Source of the DNA: Megalonaias nervosa
Lineage: Eukaryota; Mollusca; Bivalvia; Unionida; Unionidae
Length of the DNA stretch: 64,000 nt
Assembly (NCBI GenBank): GCA_016617855.1
Contig: JAECUM010004374.1
Span: 62,001 to 126,000 of the forward strand
Direction: 5' to 3'
Both the position numbers and the translations under genes were made by a program. Shown here one piece after another: positions 53,658 to 63,126 of the stretch (within the stretch, counting starts at the first letter, position 1; every line of letters begins with the position of its first letter). The notes beneath the pieces are model-generated. The model was not told where the DNA came from, made no database searches, and saw nothing but the letters and a program-made list of their open reading frames with translations.

Positions 53658-55052
53658 TTATTCGATCGCAGTCGATGAAATCGACCGAATTGGTACCCAG
53701 CTATTAAATTTATCGCCATATCCACGCCATTTGACTAAACTTTTGTTGCCGCGCTTTTTAATAACTTTTTCAATAACAAATATATCTTGTTCTGTTTTCT
53801 GAAGTTCTTGCTCGTAAAAACTGCCAGCTATAGGTTCACCTAATAAATCTTTCAACGAGTATGTAACTGGTATTGTTAAAAGTACTTTATCAACAACAAA
53901 TACTTCTTCGCTCCAGTTATGAGTATATCCTTTTTCAAATGTTTTTTTTTCGTCAAAGAAATTCTAACTTTATCACCAACTTTAAATTTATGTCTGCGGT
54001 ACATATTTTTGTTTGCTAATATTGGATTTGCAATCGCGTCGTTTGGCGATATTTTACTTTTGCCTAGCGAAAGGGATCTGTGTTTTGTGTTATTATACTC
54101 GTCAACAATTTTTTGTAAATTGTCAATATATTTATTCGTATTTTTAGCTGTCAAATACTTGTGGATTTTTTCGTTGAGCGTGCGATTAAATCGCTCGACG
54201 ATGACGCTTTTTCCTTCATTTCCTGTAACATATTTTTTAATGTTATTTTGTTCTAAAAACTGTTCAAATTTTTTATTACAAAATTCTGCTCCATGATCAG
54301 TCCAGATTCTATTTGGTTTTCTTTCTGTGTCAACAATAATTTGTTTTAGCGCATCAGTCATCGATGTCCCTGTTTTATCCGAAGCAGGTATACTAAACGC
54401 GTATTTACTAAAAACATCTACAACATTAAAAAGATATCTCTTTGGAACGCCATCAGCGCCAACGTTAAACTGAGCTAGATTTGAGATATCAACTAAATCT
54501 ATCGCCCAGATATCATCAACGGCATTTGCGACAACTTTACGTCGCGGAAACCTTTTTTTTAGGTCTATGTAGCTCTAAGGCAAGATCATCATATAATTCT
54601 TTTTTACCGAGACCAAGTTTATATTTTGCTCCAATAAAACCCTGGACCACCCTTCGGTCAACACGTTCTCGCATATTTACAGGCTTCATATCACAAAGTT
54701 CGTCTAACATTACTTTATCGCAGCTATGCTTATTCTGTTCGCTGTCTGGAAGTTCAATATCTCTGTAGCAGATATCATGGCGCATTGCTATTGCGTCAAC
54801 TTGATTGTAAGGCTCTTGTCCTGGCAGCGGATTATCGTTTTCGTCAAGTTGTTTATCAAGAGGATTATAAGGTCCAGTATATTTATGGCCTGGCAATGTC
54901 CAACCGCCTTTTGGTTTTGGCAATTTTCCAATAAATTTATGTATATCTATACCTGTTCCAATTATTTCTCTATTGTTGCATTTCTGACAATATGTAACAA
55001 TTTTATTTTGCTCGAGGCATAAATCTCTATCACAATCGCACTCGCATGTCAT
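53658..55052 (-). pseudogene. INT: Phospholipase A2-like domain fused to integrase and chromodomain, frameshifted
   Basis: The integrase inserts the element's DNA into the host genome. Frame 1 (55052-54537) has cysteine pairs (CECDCDRDLC; YCQKCNN), then a phospholipase A2-like domain: glycine-rich calcium-loop type GHKYTGPYNPLDKQLDENDN and catalytic-type RHDICYRD. Frame 2, open from about 54543, has DDE residues: WAIDLVDIS, WTDHGAEFCNKKFEQFL and the glutamate in VIVERFNRTLNEKIHKYL, ending at 53876. Frame 3 (to 53658) has a chromodomain-like end (YEQELQKTEQ; LVKWRGYGDKFNSWV). Both frame changes coincide with runs of eight or more A (54553-54560 and about 53942-53951 as T on the plus strand). 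Similar PLA2-integrase fusions are known in cnidarian Polintons from memory. All catalytic residues survive. Confidence 0.88.
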
Positions 55053-55104
55053 TATTTATTTTATAACTGATAAATTTTTCAGATAATATTGTTTCAGTCG
55101 TCTA

Positions 55105-55278
55105 CTAAAATAATTTCTGGATAACCCGCTCCGGACAACTTTGTTTTTGGTAAAAACATACTTTTTTCCCACAGATTGCACAAATACTTTTCAGCATTAT
55201 TCTATTATTTTTTGTTTTTTCTGTTTTTTCATCTTTATTTTCTGTTTTAGTTTTACACTTAAGACAATATGTTGACAT
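55105..55278 (-). CDS. Small two-CxxC protein
   Basis: A 57-residue frame starting MSTYCLKCKTKTENKDEKTE, with a second cysteine pair in SICAICGKK. This is the small zinc-ribbon-like protein often found beside the integrase or protease in animal Polintons (family recalled, DUF5679-like). Its function is unknown. After the second CxxC, another frame gives a proline/leucine-rich tail typical of the family (FLPKTKLSG), so a frameshift near 55155 is possible. Confidence 0.7.
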   Translation of the reverse strand: MSTYCLKCKTKTENKDEKTEKTKNNRIMLKSICAICGKKVCFYQKQSCPERVIQKLF

Positions 55279-55293
55279 TGTATATCAGTGAGT

Positions 55294-55716
55294 TTAGATA
55301 AAATTTAATGCAATCTCATCATTAGCGTGAGAAGGTTGTTTGTCAAATTGCAAAATAAACTTTAAAAAATCTGTATTTTCGGTCATCTGTTTAATAAACA
55401 TTACGCAATAATATCCACAAGCGGAAGTTCCAACTGGTTGAATTTGATTAGACGAATAATTTTTTTTTTTTTTACTCATATATTTTTTTACTGCGTCACT
55501 TGGTGGAATTCCGAATGAGTCAAAATAATTGTTATCAAAAACAGCTACCCAATGTGTGCCAGATCCGTCATTAAAATCTTGTATATTTATAACACACGAA
55601 CCTGGAGACGCTAGCGATGGAATCGCTATAAGTTCATCTTTAGAATAAACTACACTGAAATTTTTTACTTTTTTTAATTTATCAAGTATATCAAAATTAC
55701 TTAACGCAGACTTCAT
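55294..55716 (-). CDS. PRO: Adenain-like cysteine protease (PRO)
   Basis: This virion maturation protease of the adenovirus C5 type cleaves capsid and core precursors. The 140-residue frame is intact. Catalytic-type residues are in order: His in GSGTHWVAVFD, Asp in NYFDSFGIPPSDAV and Cys in TSACGYYCVMFIKQM. The ATG overlaps the stop of the upstream basic protein gene by four bases (ATGA), suggesting a shared transcript or coupled reading. It is one of the few core genes of this element with no break. Length fits the shorter Polinton proteases. Confidence 0.9.
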   Translation of the reverse strand: MKSALSNFDILDKLKKVKNFSVVYSKDELIAIPSLASPGSCVINIQDFNDGSGTHWVAVFDNNYFDSFGIPPSDAVKKYMSKKKKNYSSNQIQPVGTSACGYYCVMFIKQMTENTDFLKFILQFDKQPSHANDEIALNFI

Positions 55717-55922
55717 CTCCTTGTTCCTGGCAACATTAGTCCTCGTCCTACTCCTAACAGATTTGGTAACAGACTTCCAGCCAATCCTGCTAGTAATGGG
55801 GCTATTGGAATAAATCCACCTTTTCTCCTCAGTCGTGTCTTTTTTTTTTCGTCGTCGTTTTTCTTTTTGCTATTGTCTTTCTTTTTGCTGTTTTTCGTCT
55901 GGGCATTATATTTATCAGTCAC
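55713..55922 (-). CDS. Basic/hydrophobic small virion-type protein
   Basis: 69 residues. A lysine-rich start (DKYNAQTKNSKKKDNSKKKN) leads to RLRRKGGFIPIAPLLAGLAG and a hydrophobic-glycine end (LLPNLLGVGRGLMLPGTRR). A basic arm followed by a GGF-hydrophobic segment resembles adenovirus pX/pVI-like core proteins and the membrane-active small proteins described for adintoviruses. Function is inferred from composition and position next to the protease. Intact. Confidence 0.65.
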   Translation of the reverse strand: MTDKYNAQTKNSKKKDNSKKKNDDEKKKTRLRRKGGFIPIAPLLAGLAGSLLPNLLGVGRGLMLPGTRR

Positions 55923-55961
55923 ATAAAATTGTTACCATCGACATTCGTAAGAAGTATTAAA

Positions 55962-56357
55962 CTAAACGAAAATTTTCTTTATTCCATGACCTTCAACTGC
56001 CTTTTTCGTTGCACCAGATACTGCTCCAGACGCTGCTGCTAATCCTAATGTACCTAACACTGGCAAAATTTTAGGTATTAACGTTCTGGCCATTACAGAT
56101 AATGCCGGACCGAAGAAACCACCTTGTTTTGACATTGCAGGCATTTGTGCAGCAAATTTAAAACAAAAACCGCTCGTTTTTATTTACTTGTTTTTTGGTT
56201 AACATTGATTTTGTTAAAGTACCTAAAACACCTTTGGTGTTATGGTTGACCTTTAATGAAACCTGCCTCTTCTTTGCAACAGCAGCTGCTAATTTTTTAA
56301 CTTGACCATCTGTCAAATATATTTCTTTTACAATATATTTTGTCCTCTTATTATTAA
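55962..56357 (-). pseudogene. Second core/membrane-active type protein, frameshifted
   Basis: An upstream frame without a visible ATG reads YIVKEIYLTDGQVKKLAAAV and RQVSLKVN, ending in a stop near 56162. A second frame gives MPAMSKQGGFFGPALSVMAR and LPVLGTLGLAAASGAVSGAT to 55962. Polinton proteins combining a lysine-rich LT..Q..K..A region with a GGF-glycine/alanine membrane segment are familiar. The break lies near 56150-56165. It follows the major capsid gene directly. Confidence 0.65.
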
Positions 56358-56366
56358 AGTTACAGA

Positions 56367-57904
56367 TTAAACTTGGACTGACATTTTACCTCCGACAGAG
56401 TCAATTGTAACAAATCTATCGCTTATTACTAACGCATATACATAAATTGGTACAGCTGGAGTTTCTTCTAGTGTCCAAGTAATTTCAATATCAGCTGTGC
56501 TGTCTACAGCTTGCTCGCTATGTTTACTAACATCAAAATAAAATATCGGATAAAGTGTACGAAATTCCTCTACTGATATCTGAGATCCGTCTCCAACATC
56601 TTGATATTATTGCAGTGCGTCGAGCAAGTACATGTACGGTCGAGTAATATTTTTATTAGCGTCATCTGCAAAATTACATTCTATCGCTCGCTCCGGATAT
56701 TGCTTTGAATTTATTCTAGCATATATTCGTCTAACATTAGCATTATCAAATATCGCATTATTTTGTTCCTGGTTGTTACTTCGAGCTTGTCTCTGAAATA
56801 CAACAAATAATTGCCGTGGCTTTTGTTCAGTTGACGTCGTTGTGACTCGCCATGTGTAGTCTGTGGTATTCGGAACTGCTGCTTGATATATTTTATGTTG
56901 CTGAAAATAAATTCTATTCGTATGTTTTTGCAGCATATCATTTAATTCCGCCATTTTAGTGATAGACGGAGTTATTCTTGGCATCCATAGTGCAAGTTTG
57001 TTTATGATAAATTGTACATTATCTCCGCCTGACCTAAACAGGCAGTCGTTTTGTTCTGATCGATTTAAAATAAGCGTATGTTTAACTCCACGAAATACTT
57101 CATTATAATCGCGACAAAAGCCAAATATTGTACTTAACGGAAGCATCATTGTAATTTGACGTGATACTGCTGCAAGTGCCTTTCTCTTAACATAACCCTC
57201 ATTATAAAGTATATTTCTTACAGTAACTAAATTATTAACAAAATTTACCATTGCAACGCCGTCCGCAGCTGGATCTGGTGCGGCTATACCAAGATTATTG
57301 CAAGCAGCAGTAAGTGAGGTTCTTGTAGCGTCTGCATTAGCGGCTGCATCTGGTGCGGCTATACCAAAATTGGCAGCATTAGCAATAAGAAAACCTCTTA
57401 CAATTGCAGCATCTGCAGCGGCATCAGCTCCATGTGCAAAAATTCTTCTCAATAAAAACTCACCAGGTGCAGCTGCCCCAGTTCCAGTGTCTTTAAACCA
57501 CATCATATTAGTTGCAGTTGATTTGGGGTAATCATCGGAAAACGAAATAATATTTAAGATTGTACTTGCAACTTGTAAGTGATTTGAAATATCTTCGACA
57601 GTTTGATTGGCCAGCTGATATCGAGCACTTCTAAATAAACACCAACCATTATTTATAAGAGCTACTTCTACGTTAGCTGTAATTACGGCAGGTGCGGCAG
57701 GTGCTGTTATATTCTGACCACGAACTTCCAACATTGTTTTATGAGGAAGTAGAAATACGTCCTCGTCTCTAGTATCAAATGTTCTGTCGCCAGCCTATTA
57801 GGTTCGTTAGAATTTTCATCGAGATATTCAACATATTCAAATTCTGTTACCGTGTCGTCTGTGTCATAAGTTTCTGCTAAATCGAGATAATTTTTAACAG
57901 ACAT
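56367..57904 (-). pseudogene. MCP: Double-jelly-roll major capsid protein, broken
   Basis: Forms the virion shell. Start at ATG 57904 (MSVKNYLDLAETYDTDDTVT); an in-frame ATG at 57928 is an alternative. A frameshift near 57770-57800 leads to the main frame (57734-56607), with the family's words MMLPLSTIFGFCRDYNEVFR, GVKHTLILNRSEQNDCLFRS, INKLALWMPRITPS, DYTWRVTTTSTEQKPRQLFV and ANVRRIYARINSKQYPERAI. A TAA at 56607-56609 interrupts it. The same frame then stays open for 79 codons (IFYFDVSKHSEQ; PAVPIYVYALVISDRFVTID), the normal C-terminal strands, to TAA at 56367-56369. An alanine-rich insert of three 25-residue repeats lies at about 57180-57425. Confidence 0.9.
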
Positions 57905-57944
57905 CTTTTTATTTTTTAGGTTACACAAAATTTTGAGAGTGAAG

Positions 57945-58340
57945 CTATTTCGGTGTTGTTACTTTAGATATTAATTTTTGTATAATTTGTTCTCCTCGTG
58001 GTGATAAAAGTTTTTTTGTCGTTGTTATCATTGCGCGTTGAGTTTCTTTTGTTGGTGCGATTTCTGAAATAGCTTGTTTGATTGTCTGTATACCGCTTTG
58101 CGGTGGGCTTTTTATTTTATCAGCTATTTTTTGTCCAACAGCAGTTCCAGCAGCAGATGCAGCTCCAGTTGCAAAAGCTTTTGATGCGTCAAGTGCAATT
58201 CGTGCAACTTTATGAGCTATTCCTGGAGCATTTTCTATAATTTTAGCAAATATATTTCCCAAAAATCCTCCGACTATTTTTCTTCGATAAACTTTTTTCT
58301 CTGTTTCATTATATCTGAGGTTGCATAATTTTACTTCCAA
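57945..58340 (-). CDS. Core / pVI-like small protein
   Basis: An intact 131-residue frame, MEVKLCNLRYNETEKKVYRR, then GGFLGNIFAKIIENAPGIAH and an alanine-rich amphipathic segment (LDASKAFATGAASAAGTAVG). It lies between the penton and major capsid genes. The same GGF-plus-Ala/Gly segment occurs in the two genes at 55.7-56.4 kb, so the element carries three proteins of this style. A virion-internal or membrane-active role is inferred. Confidence 0.65.
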   Translation of the reverse strand: MEVKLCNLRYNETEKKVYRRKIVGGFLGNIFAKIIENAPGIAHKVARIALDASKAFATGAASAAGTAVGQKIADKIKSPPQSGIQTIKQAISEIAPTKETQRAMITTTKKLLSPRGEQIIQKLISKVTTPK

Positions 58341-58365
58341 ATCATTTTAGAAAATATGTTTACTA

Positions 58366-59124
58366 TTGTTCGCGTAAGTGTAAATAATAAGTAACAATTT
58401 CATTGTTAAAATATAACTGTCTTCCAGACTGATCTGTCAATTACATATTTACTTCTGTTATTTGATTTTCAACGTTTAACGGATAATAAATAACTTGACG
58501 TGGACTAATTTGCATCAGAGATCCTGGCGGAACATCTGGTGAAAAACTGTATATTGTTTGTCCTTTACTACCTAAGGCTGAGTAAGATCCAGATGCAATA
58601 GAGCAATTTACCAATATTGTGTTTACATCAGTTATATTTACTGGCAGTTGGCCGTCATACGTATCGGGATTATCACGATTAAGAGCAGGATATATATAAT
58701 TATAAAATCCTATTAGTGGTGCGATACTTGTTTGCGATTCAAGACTAATTGTTATATCTTTTAATTTCATTCTAGCGCGTAACGTATTATAATTTGGTGT
58801 AAGCTCAAAATTATCAGCGATACCTTTATTTTTTGTTATAAGTTCTTTTATTATTTTATTTAGATCAGTGACATTATAAGCTCCTTGTGGAATTTTAATT
58901 GTTTTCCACGTGACAAATGGTGAAGTACGTATAGGAACAGTAAATGCAAATTCCTCATTTACTCCAGTTTTTACATTAGCCATAGAATGCCAACAAGTGC
59001 AGGAAATTAGTCCAATTTCATATTGTTTTTCACGATCTAGTTCTATTGGCGGAATATACTTTACTGAAAAATTTGCGCTATCTTTATCAGATTGGCTAGA
59101 GTCTAGTAATAATGTTGCTGACAT
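58366..59124 (-). pseudogene. Penton-like minor capsid protein (single jelly roll), premature stop
   Basis: Begins MSATLLLDSSQSDKDSANFS, continues VKYIPPIELDREKQYEIGLI and ends TIYSFSPDVPPGSLMQISPR plus VIYYPLNVENQITEVNM. These are the words of the Polinton minor capsid (vertex) protein. A TAA at 58441-58443 cuts it near the C-terminus. The same frame then reads LTDQSGRQLYFNNEIVTYYL to a stop at 58366, which is the family's usual last strand. The upstream neighbour is the coiled-coil gene, 24 bases away. Confidence 0.85.
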
Positions 59125-59147
59125 TTATTATTATATTTTTTATAAAA

Positions 59148-60251
59148 TTAAATCGTCGCGATTAGATCGCGATGTAAAGTTTCGTATTCGTCAGATGTTA
59201 ATAAATTTTCTGATCTCAAATTATCAAGTATGTCAATAATTTCATTGTCAATTTCAGCACCAACATTTCCAGCTTCTTTTGGTGATATCAATAGCATTAA
59301 TCTGCCAATCATTTCAGTAACTGATGAAAATATTCTAACTCCAGTTCCTTTTTTTTCTTCTCTATATTGTTTTACACGACTTTCATCAAGTCTAAAAAAT
59401 TTTCTTCTAAAGTCCCACCCCCTACTAAAAGGTTTGTCTCTATTAGTTTGTGCTGTTTTTCTAACAAGTAAACCAATAACACCATATCTCATTCTATCAT
59501 AAAGTGGAAGCATATTTTCATCTCCTATGGCTGTGTTTAACTCATTTTTAGCAGTAACACCGTCGTTCATTATTACAGTTAAATTATTAGTGAATTTCTC
59601 AAATTCTTCATTACTCCATTTACTTATATTATCAAGATCTTTTATTTTATTTTTCTCTAAAAATTTATTATATTCATCCTTTGTTATCTCATTATTTACT
59701 TGTTTTATATACCATCGTCTTTGATCTTCAGCAGTTCCCATAAACTTTACCGTCAACTCGCTAACTCTTTCTTGCTCCTTTTCAACATCCTCTAATTTTT
59801 CTGATAAATTTTTTAGAATATTTTTAATCTCTATTGTAGTTAAACCTGCTAGTTTTTGTTCAAATTCTAGTGGATTATTAATTAGCCGATCTAGTGCAGC
59901 TTGTCTTGCAACCGGATCAGCGATATTTGCTACAAGTGCCTCAGCTAATCTTCTTTTTTCTTCTTCAGATCTCTCAATAATTTTTCCAGCAGCCGCTTCT
60001 TGTTGTTCTTTAACTAGTCCTACTAAACCTTTTTCTTGTCTTTTTTTAAATTCTTCTTCTGATAGTGGACCAGTTTCAGGTTGTTTTCCAAGTAAAGCTT
60101 CAGTAACTGGTTTGAGAACTGCTGCTGCTGTTTCTGCTGCAACCATTTGGCCACGCCGTGCTTGCTGTACTTGCTGCTTAAATTTTGCCTGAGATTGTGC
60201 AAGTTTGTTTAGATTTTCTATATGTTTTCTGTACTTTGCTTGTCTTTCCAT
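59148..60251 (-). CDS. Coiled-coil protein of the capsid gene cluster
   Basis: An intact 367-residue frame and the longest unbroken gene of the element. The N-terminal half is rich in Q, K, E and A (MERQAKYRKHIENLNKLAQS; LEDVEKEQERVSELTVKFMG) and should form long helices. The C-terminal part has GVIGLLVRKTAQTNRDKPFS and GWDFRRKFFRLDESRV, then IDILDNLRSENLLTSDEYET. Proteins of this type sit between ATPase and penton genes in many animal Polintons. A structural or scaffolding role is inferred from position only. Confidence 0.75.
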   Translation of the reverse strand: MERQAKYRKHIENLNKLAQSQAKFKQQVQQARRGQMVAAETAAAVLKPVTEALLGKQPETGPLSEEEFKKRQEKGLVGLVKEQQEAAAGKIIERSEEEKRRLAEALVANIADPVARQAALDRLINNPLEFEQKLAGLTTIEIKNILKNLSEKLEDVEKEQERVSELTVKFMGTAEDQRRWYIKQVNNEITKDEYNKFLEKNKIKDLDNISKWSNEEFEKFTNNLTVIMNDGVTAKNELNTAIGDENMLPLYDRMRYGVIGLLVRKTAQTNRDKPFSRGWDFRRKFFRLDESRVKQYREEKKGTGVRIFSSVTEMIGRLMLLISPKEAGNVGAEIDNEIIDILDNLRSENLLTSDEYETLHRDLIATI

Positions 60252-60338
60252 TAATTATATACTATTTTCTATAAAAATTATTGTAGATATTTTTCAATAA
60301 AACAGCGAAACATTTTACTCGTATCATTTGTTAATTTA

Positions 60339-60956
60339 TCAAACCAAAAAAAAGTCATATTTATTTGCCGTTGCTTTATGATATAATTCAATAAATTTAT
60401 CCTTTGTTACATCGCCACATTGCTCGTTCGCGATATTTCTAACATCAACATTGTCAAGTCCTGGAAATAATATAAAACAACCAGTATTTCGCCTAATAAA
60501 TCTGTCAACATTATAAAAACCTTGGGCAAGATAAATAGAATTACATTTTTTATTACGTGATAGTGAAAAATATGATCTTATTTTATTCATTTCTTCATTG
60601 TTTAGCGGAATATCATCAAAAACAACTATCTGGTGTTCGGACGAATCAAGTTGATTAACTGGGACAAGTTCTTCTGGTTGTTTGATAATAAAAAAATCTT
60701 CGCCAGCCTCAAGATCATCACGAAGTTTGTCATTATAATTGTTAAGTAGCTCGTACTTATCCTGTTGTGGATTAATTGTGTAAATATAAACGCGATCGTA
60801 ATTAAAATTATCTCCGAGAAGTAAATTCATAAGCAAGTTTGTTTTCCCCGATCAAGTTCTTCCAACAATAAGATAATGACAATCTGGAAGTTCATTGTTA
60901 TGTTTATTTTTCACCAACCGCTCTGTATCAAAATTTAATATCGATGATTTTGCCAT
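60339..60956 (-). pseudogene. ATP: FtsK/HerA-type genome-packaging ATPase, stop inside the P-loop
   Basis: Pumps DNA into the capsid. ATG at 60954-60956 (MAKSSILNFDTERLVKNKHN). The Walker A region reads LIVGRT, then TGA at 60852-60854, then SGKTNLLMNLLLGDNF, so the stop sits at one glycine position of the P-loop. The rest is open: Walker B HQIVVFDDIPLNNEEM, FSLSRNKKCNSIYLAQGFYN and RNTGCFILFPGLDNVDV, ending at 60339. About 205 residues in all, normal for A32-like ATPases of Polintons. One base change suffices to explain the break. Confidence 0.92.
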
Positions 60957-61010
60957 TATTGTTATACAATTTTATGTTATATAAAAAAATTGTCAGACTA
61001 TAAATAAATA
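60957..61010. promoter_or_regulatory. 54-base divergent spacer, ATPase and fibre genes
   Basis: It separates the minus-strand ATPase start (60956) from the plus-strand fibre start (61011). It is AT-rich, with TTATATAAAA-like sequence at about 60976-60985 that may act as a TATA box. Inferred from position. Confidence 0.4.
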
Positions 61011-62196
61011 ATGAGCTATTATACAAAATTTGGAACATTAGTAGGAGATTCATCGGCTGAAAGTACAACAATAACAGACGGTAAGGTTGATTTATCAGGC
61101 TATCTAAAAAAATCCGGCGACACAATGAAGGGAAACCTGTTTATGTCAAATCAACGAGTACTAGATTTAGAAACAGATTATCCACCAATAAATGTCGTTA
61201 ATACACAAGCTGTTAGTTATGCACAACTTAAATTAGTCGACAGTAATAAACTAGATAAATCTGGTGGAACTTTAAACGGTAACTTAGATATGTCAGGAAA
61301 AAAAATTATAAATTTGGAGACCAGGTATCCACCAGCAAACTTAAATCAAACTCAAGCGGTAAGTTATTTGCAGTTGAAATATGTTGATGATAACAAACTT
61401 GATAAAATCGGTGAGATAGTTACAGGTATTATTATCATGAACAAGAATAAAATTACATACCTTGGAGACCCAGCTGCAGAATTAGACGCAGCAACAAAAA
61501 AATACGTTGATGATCAAGAATCTAAGTATATGTTAGTCACCGGTGGTATAATGCGTGCATTTTTCAATATGAATAATAATGGTATTAATAATCTCAGAAC
61601 ACCAGAATTAGATTTTGACGCTGTAACAAAAAAAATACGTCGACGATATTAATATTCTAATAAACGATGGAATTAACGCATTTAGAACTGATTTTTCCAA
61701 TCACATACAAACATTCTTGAATTTTCGTAGAAATATAAACAAATCTATTAATGAATTTTTTGGAAATCCAGCGGTTGTAGATATTAAACTTGCTGAAATT
61801 AACATAAAACTAAACGATATTGTTAGCGGAATTCCTAATATCATTGAAAAAACGAATCTGATTAAAATTCCTCACAAGCAGATCATCAATGTGGTATACA
61901 CAGTAGCATCAGGATCAGCAACATGGACACCGCAAAATAACACTAATAATATCAAACATACCGCAGAAGTCACTGGTGTATATAGGCTGTCCATATTTAG
62001 CGGTGCAAAATTTAGTATATTTACCACATATCTATGGCGTCATTCAGTCGATAGTTTTTCTGGAACTGTATCTATTATATTAAATAAAAATGCCGAAGAA
62101 ATATTTCTACTGGCACCATCTGATAAAAAATTTGTAACCGCAACGTCTTACTGGTGGTGTCTGGAATTTGTCGCTGAAACACCTCGACTAAGTTAA
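61011..62196 (+). pseudogene. Tail-fibre-like repeat protein, frameshifted
   Basis: Probable attachment or surface protein. Frame 1 (61011-61652) begins MSYYTKFGTLVGDSSAESTT and has four units of about 49 residues that start SGDTMKGNLFMSNQRVLDLE, SGGTLNGNLDMSGKKIINLE, IGEIVTGIIIMNKNKITYLG and TGGIMRAFFNMNNNGINNLR. The D-A-A-T-K-K-Y-V word recurs. Such repeats make trimeric stalks in phage tail fibres. A frameshift in the A run at about 61627-61634 moves the reading to a second frame open to 62196, ending in a beta-rich head (YRLSIFSGAKFSIFTTYLWR; KFVTATSYWWCLEFVAE). The gene is alone with 62261-62768 on this strand in the right half. Confidence 0.78.
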
Positions 62197-62260
62197 TTAT
62201 AATAAATCAAACCCAGGGACTGGCACTACTGTATAAAATCTGTAAACAAATATTATATAA

Positions 62261-62768
62261 TGAAAAAAAGTATAGTTGATTTTAATCATATTTCAGAAAA
62301 AATTCCAAAACAAGATGTGGACGCTCAAATGCAATATTACAGATATTATCATAAAAAAAAAAAAAACTTTGGTGCGTGAAAAAATGTTACAAATACTATA
62401 ACAGAATACTTCGAGTGATATCATATTTGCCATTGTTAATGACTAGCTCTGGTATAATTTCAAGTGGCGCATCATTAAATCCGTTTTTGTTAATAATATC
62501 TGGTGTCGGTGTTTCTCTTGCAACAGCATGTAAAAAAATTGAGCCTCGTCTTGCAACTAAAAAAAATGCTTGTAAAACAGCAAGTATCACCTATAAAAAA
62601 TTACTTGATCAGATACGATCTTATTTGCGTGGTATAAAATATGATATGGATGATTTAATACGCGAGTTCCGTATTATTGACAGTATGTTAACAGATATTC
62701 TGCCAATGAGAGTCAGCAGATATGAAAAAGATTATCATAAAATATGGGTTACAACAGTAGATGTTTAA
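62261..62768 (+). pseudogene. Two-membrane-segment protein, frameshifted
   Basis: ATG at 62261 (MKKSIVDFNHISEKIPKQDV) runs into a run of 13 A at about 62353-62365, after which the frame changes. The second frame gives CYKYYNRILRVISYLPLLM, two hydrophobic segments (LLMTSSGIISSGASLNPFLL and IISGVGVSLATACK) and a charged helical C-terminus (DQIRSYLRGIKYDMDDLIRE). This layout recalls SLATT-like two-helix membrane proteins found in other Polintons. The role is unknown; a pore-forming or membrane role is speculative. Confidence 0.55.
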
Positions 62769-63058
62769 TTTTGTACAGCTTTTGAAATAACATTATCAAA
62801 TAAAATATCAACCATATTGTCAATAAATGTCATCAAATCATCTGCCCAGCCTACTATTCTCATATCATTTTCAGTCGCGAATAACCATATTGATCCATAT
62901 TTTGGTGATATATGGTAACCAACATTTTTAATACAATCGCTTATTATTTTAGGTCTTATACCAGTATAGCTTGAGGCTGATTTGATTGAATTAAATCTCT
63001 TACAAAATTTGTTTGTCAGATCAAATCCAACATGTTGGATTGGATTATAGTGATTCAT
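62765..63058 (-). CDS. Stand-alone NUMOD1-like protein at right end
   Basis: An intact 97-residue frame starting MNHYNPIQHVGFDLTNKFCK. The segment FNSIKSASSYTGIRPKIISD followed by CIKN matches the NUMOD1 pattern (F.SI..A...TGI....I..C), a DNA-binding helix module of homing nucleases, and resembles the tail of the HNH gene at 52.8 kb. No nuclease domain is attached. It overlaps the convergent two-segment gene by four bases. Confidence 0.6.
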   Translation of the reverse strand: MNHYNPIQHVGFDLTNKFCKRFNSIKSASSYTGIRPKIISDCIKNVGYHISPKYGSIWLFATENDMRIVGWADDLMTFIDNMVDILFDNVISKAVQN

Positions 63059-63126
63059 TATATATAATATTTTGTTGTTTAATATGAAGTTTTGTCTAAA
63101 CTATAAAAATAGTAACATTATTTTTT

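Noticed and set aside
54726..55022. Plus-strand 98-codon frame
   Set aside because: Shadow of the PLA2-integrase gene on the other strand.
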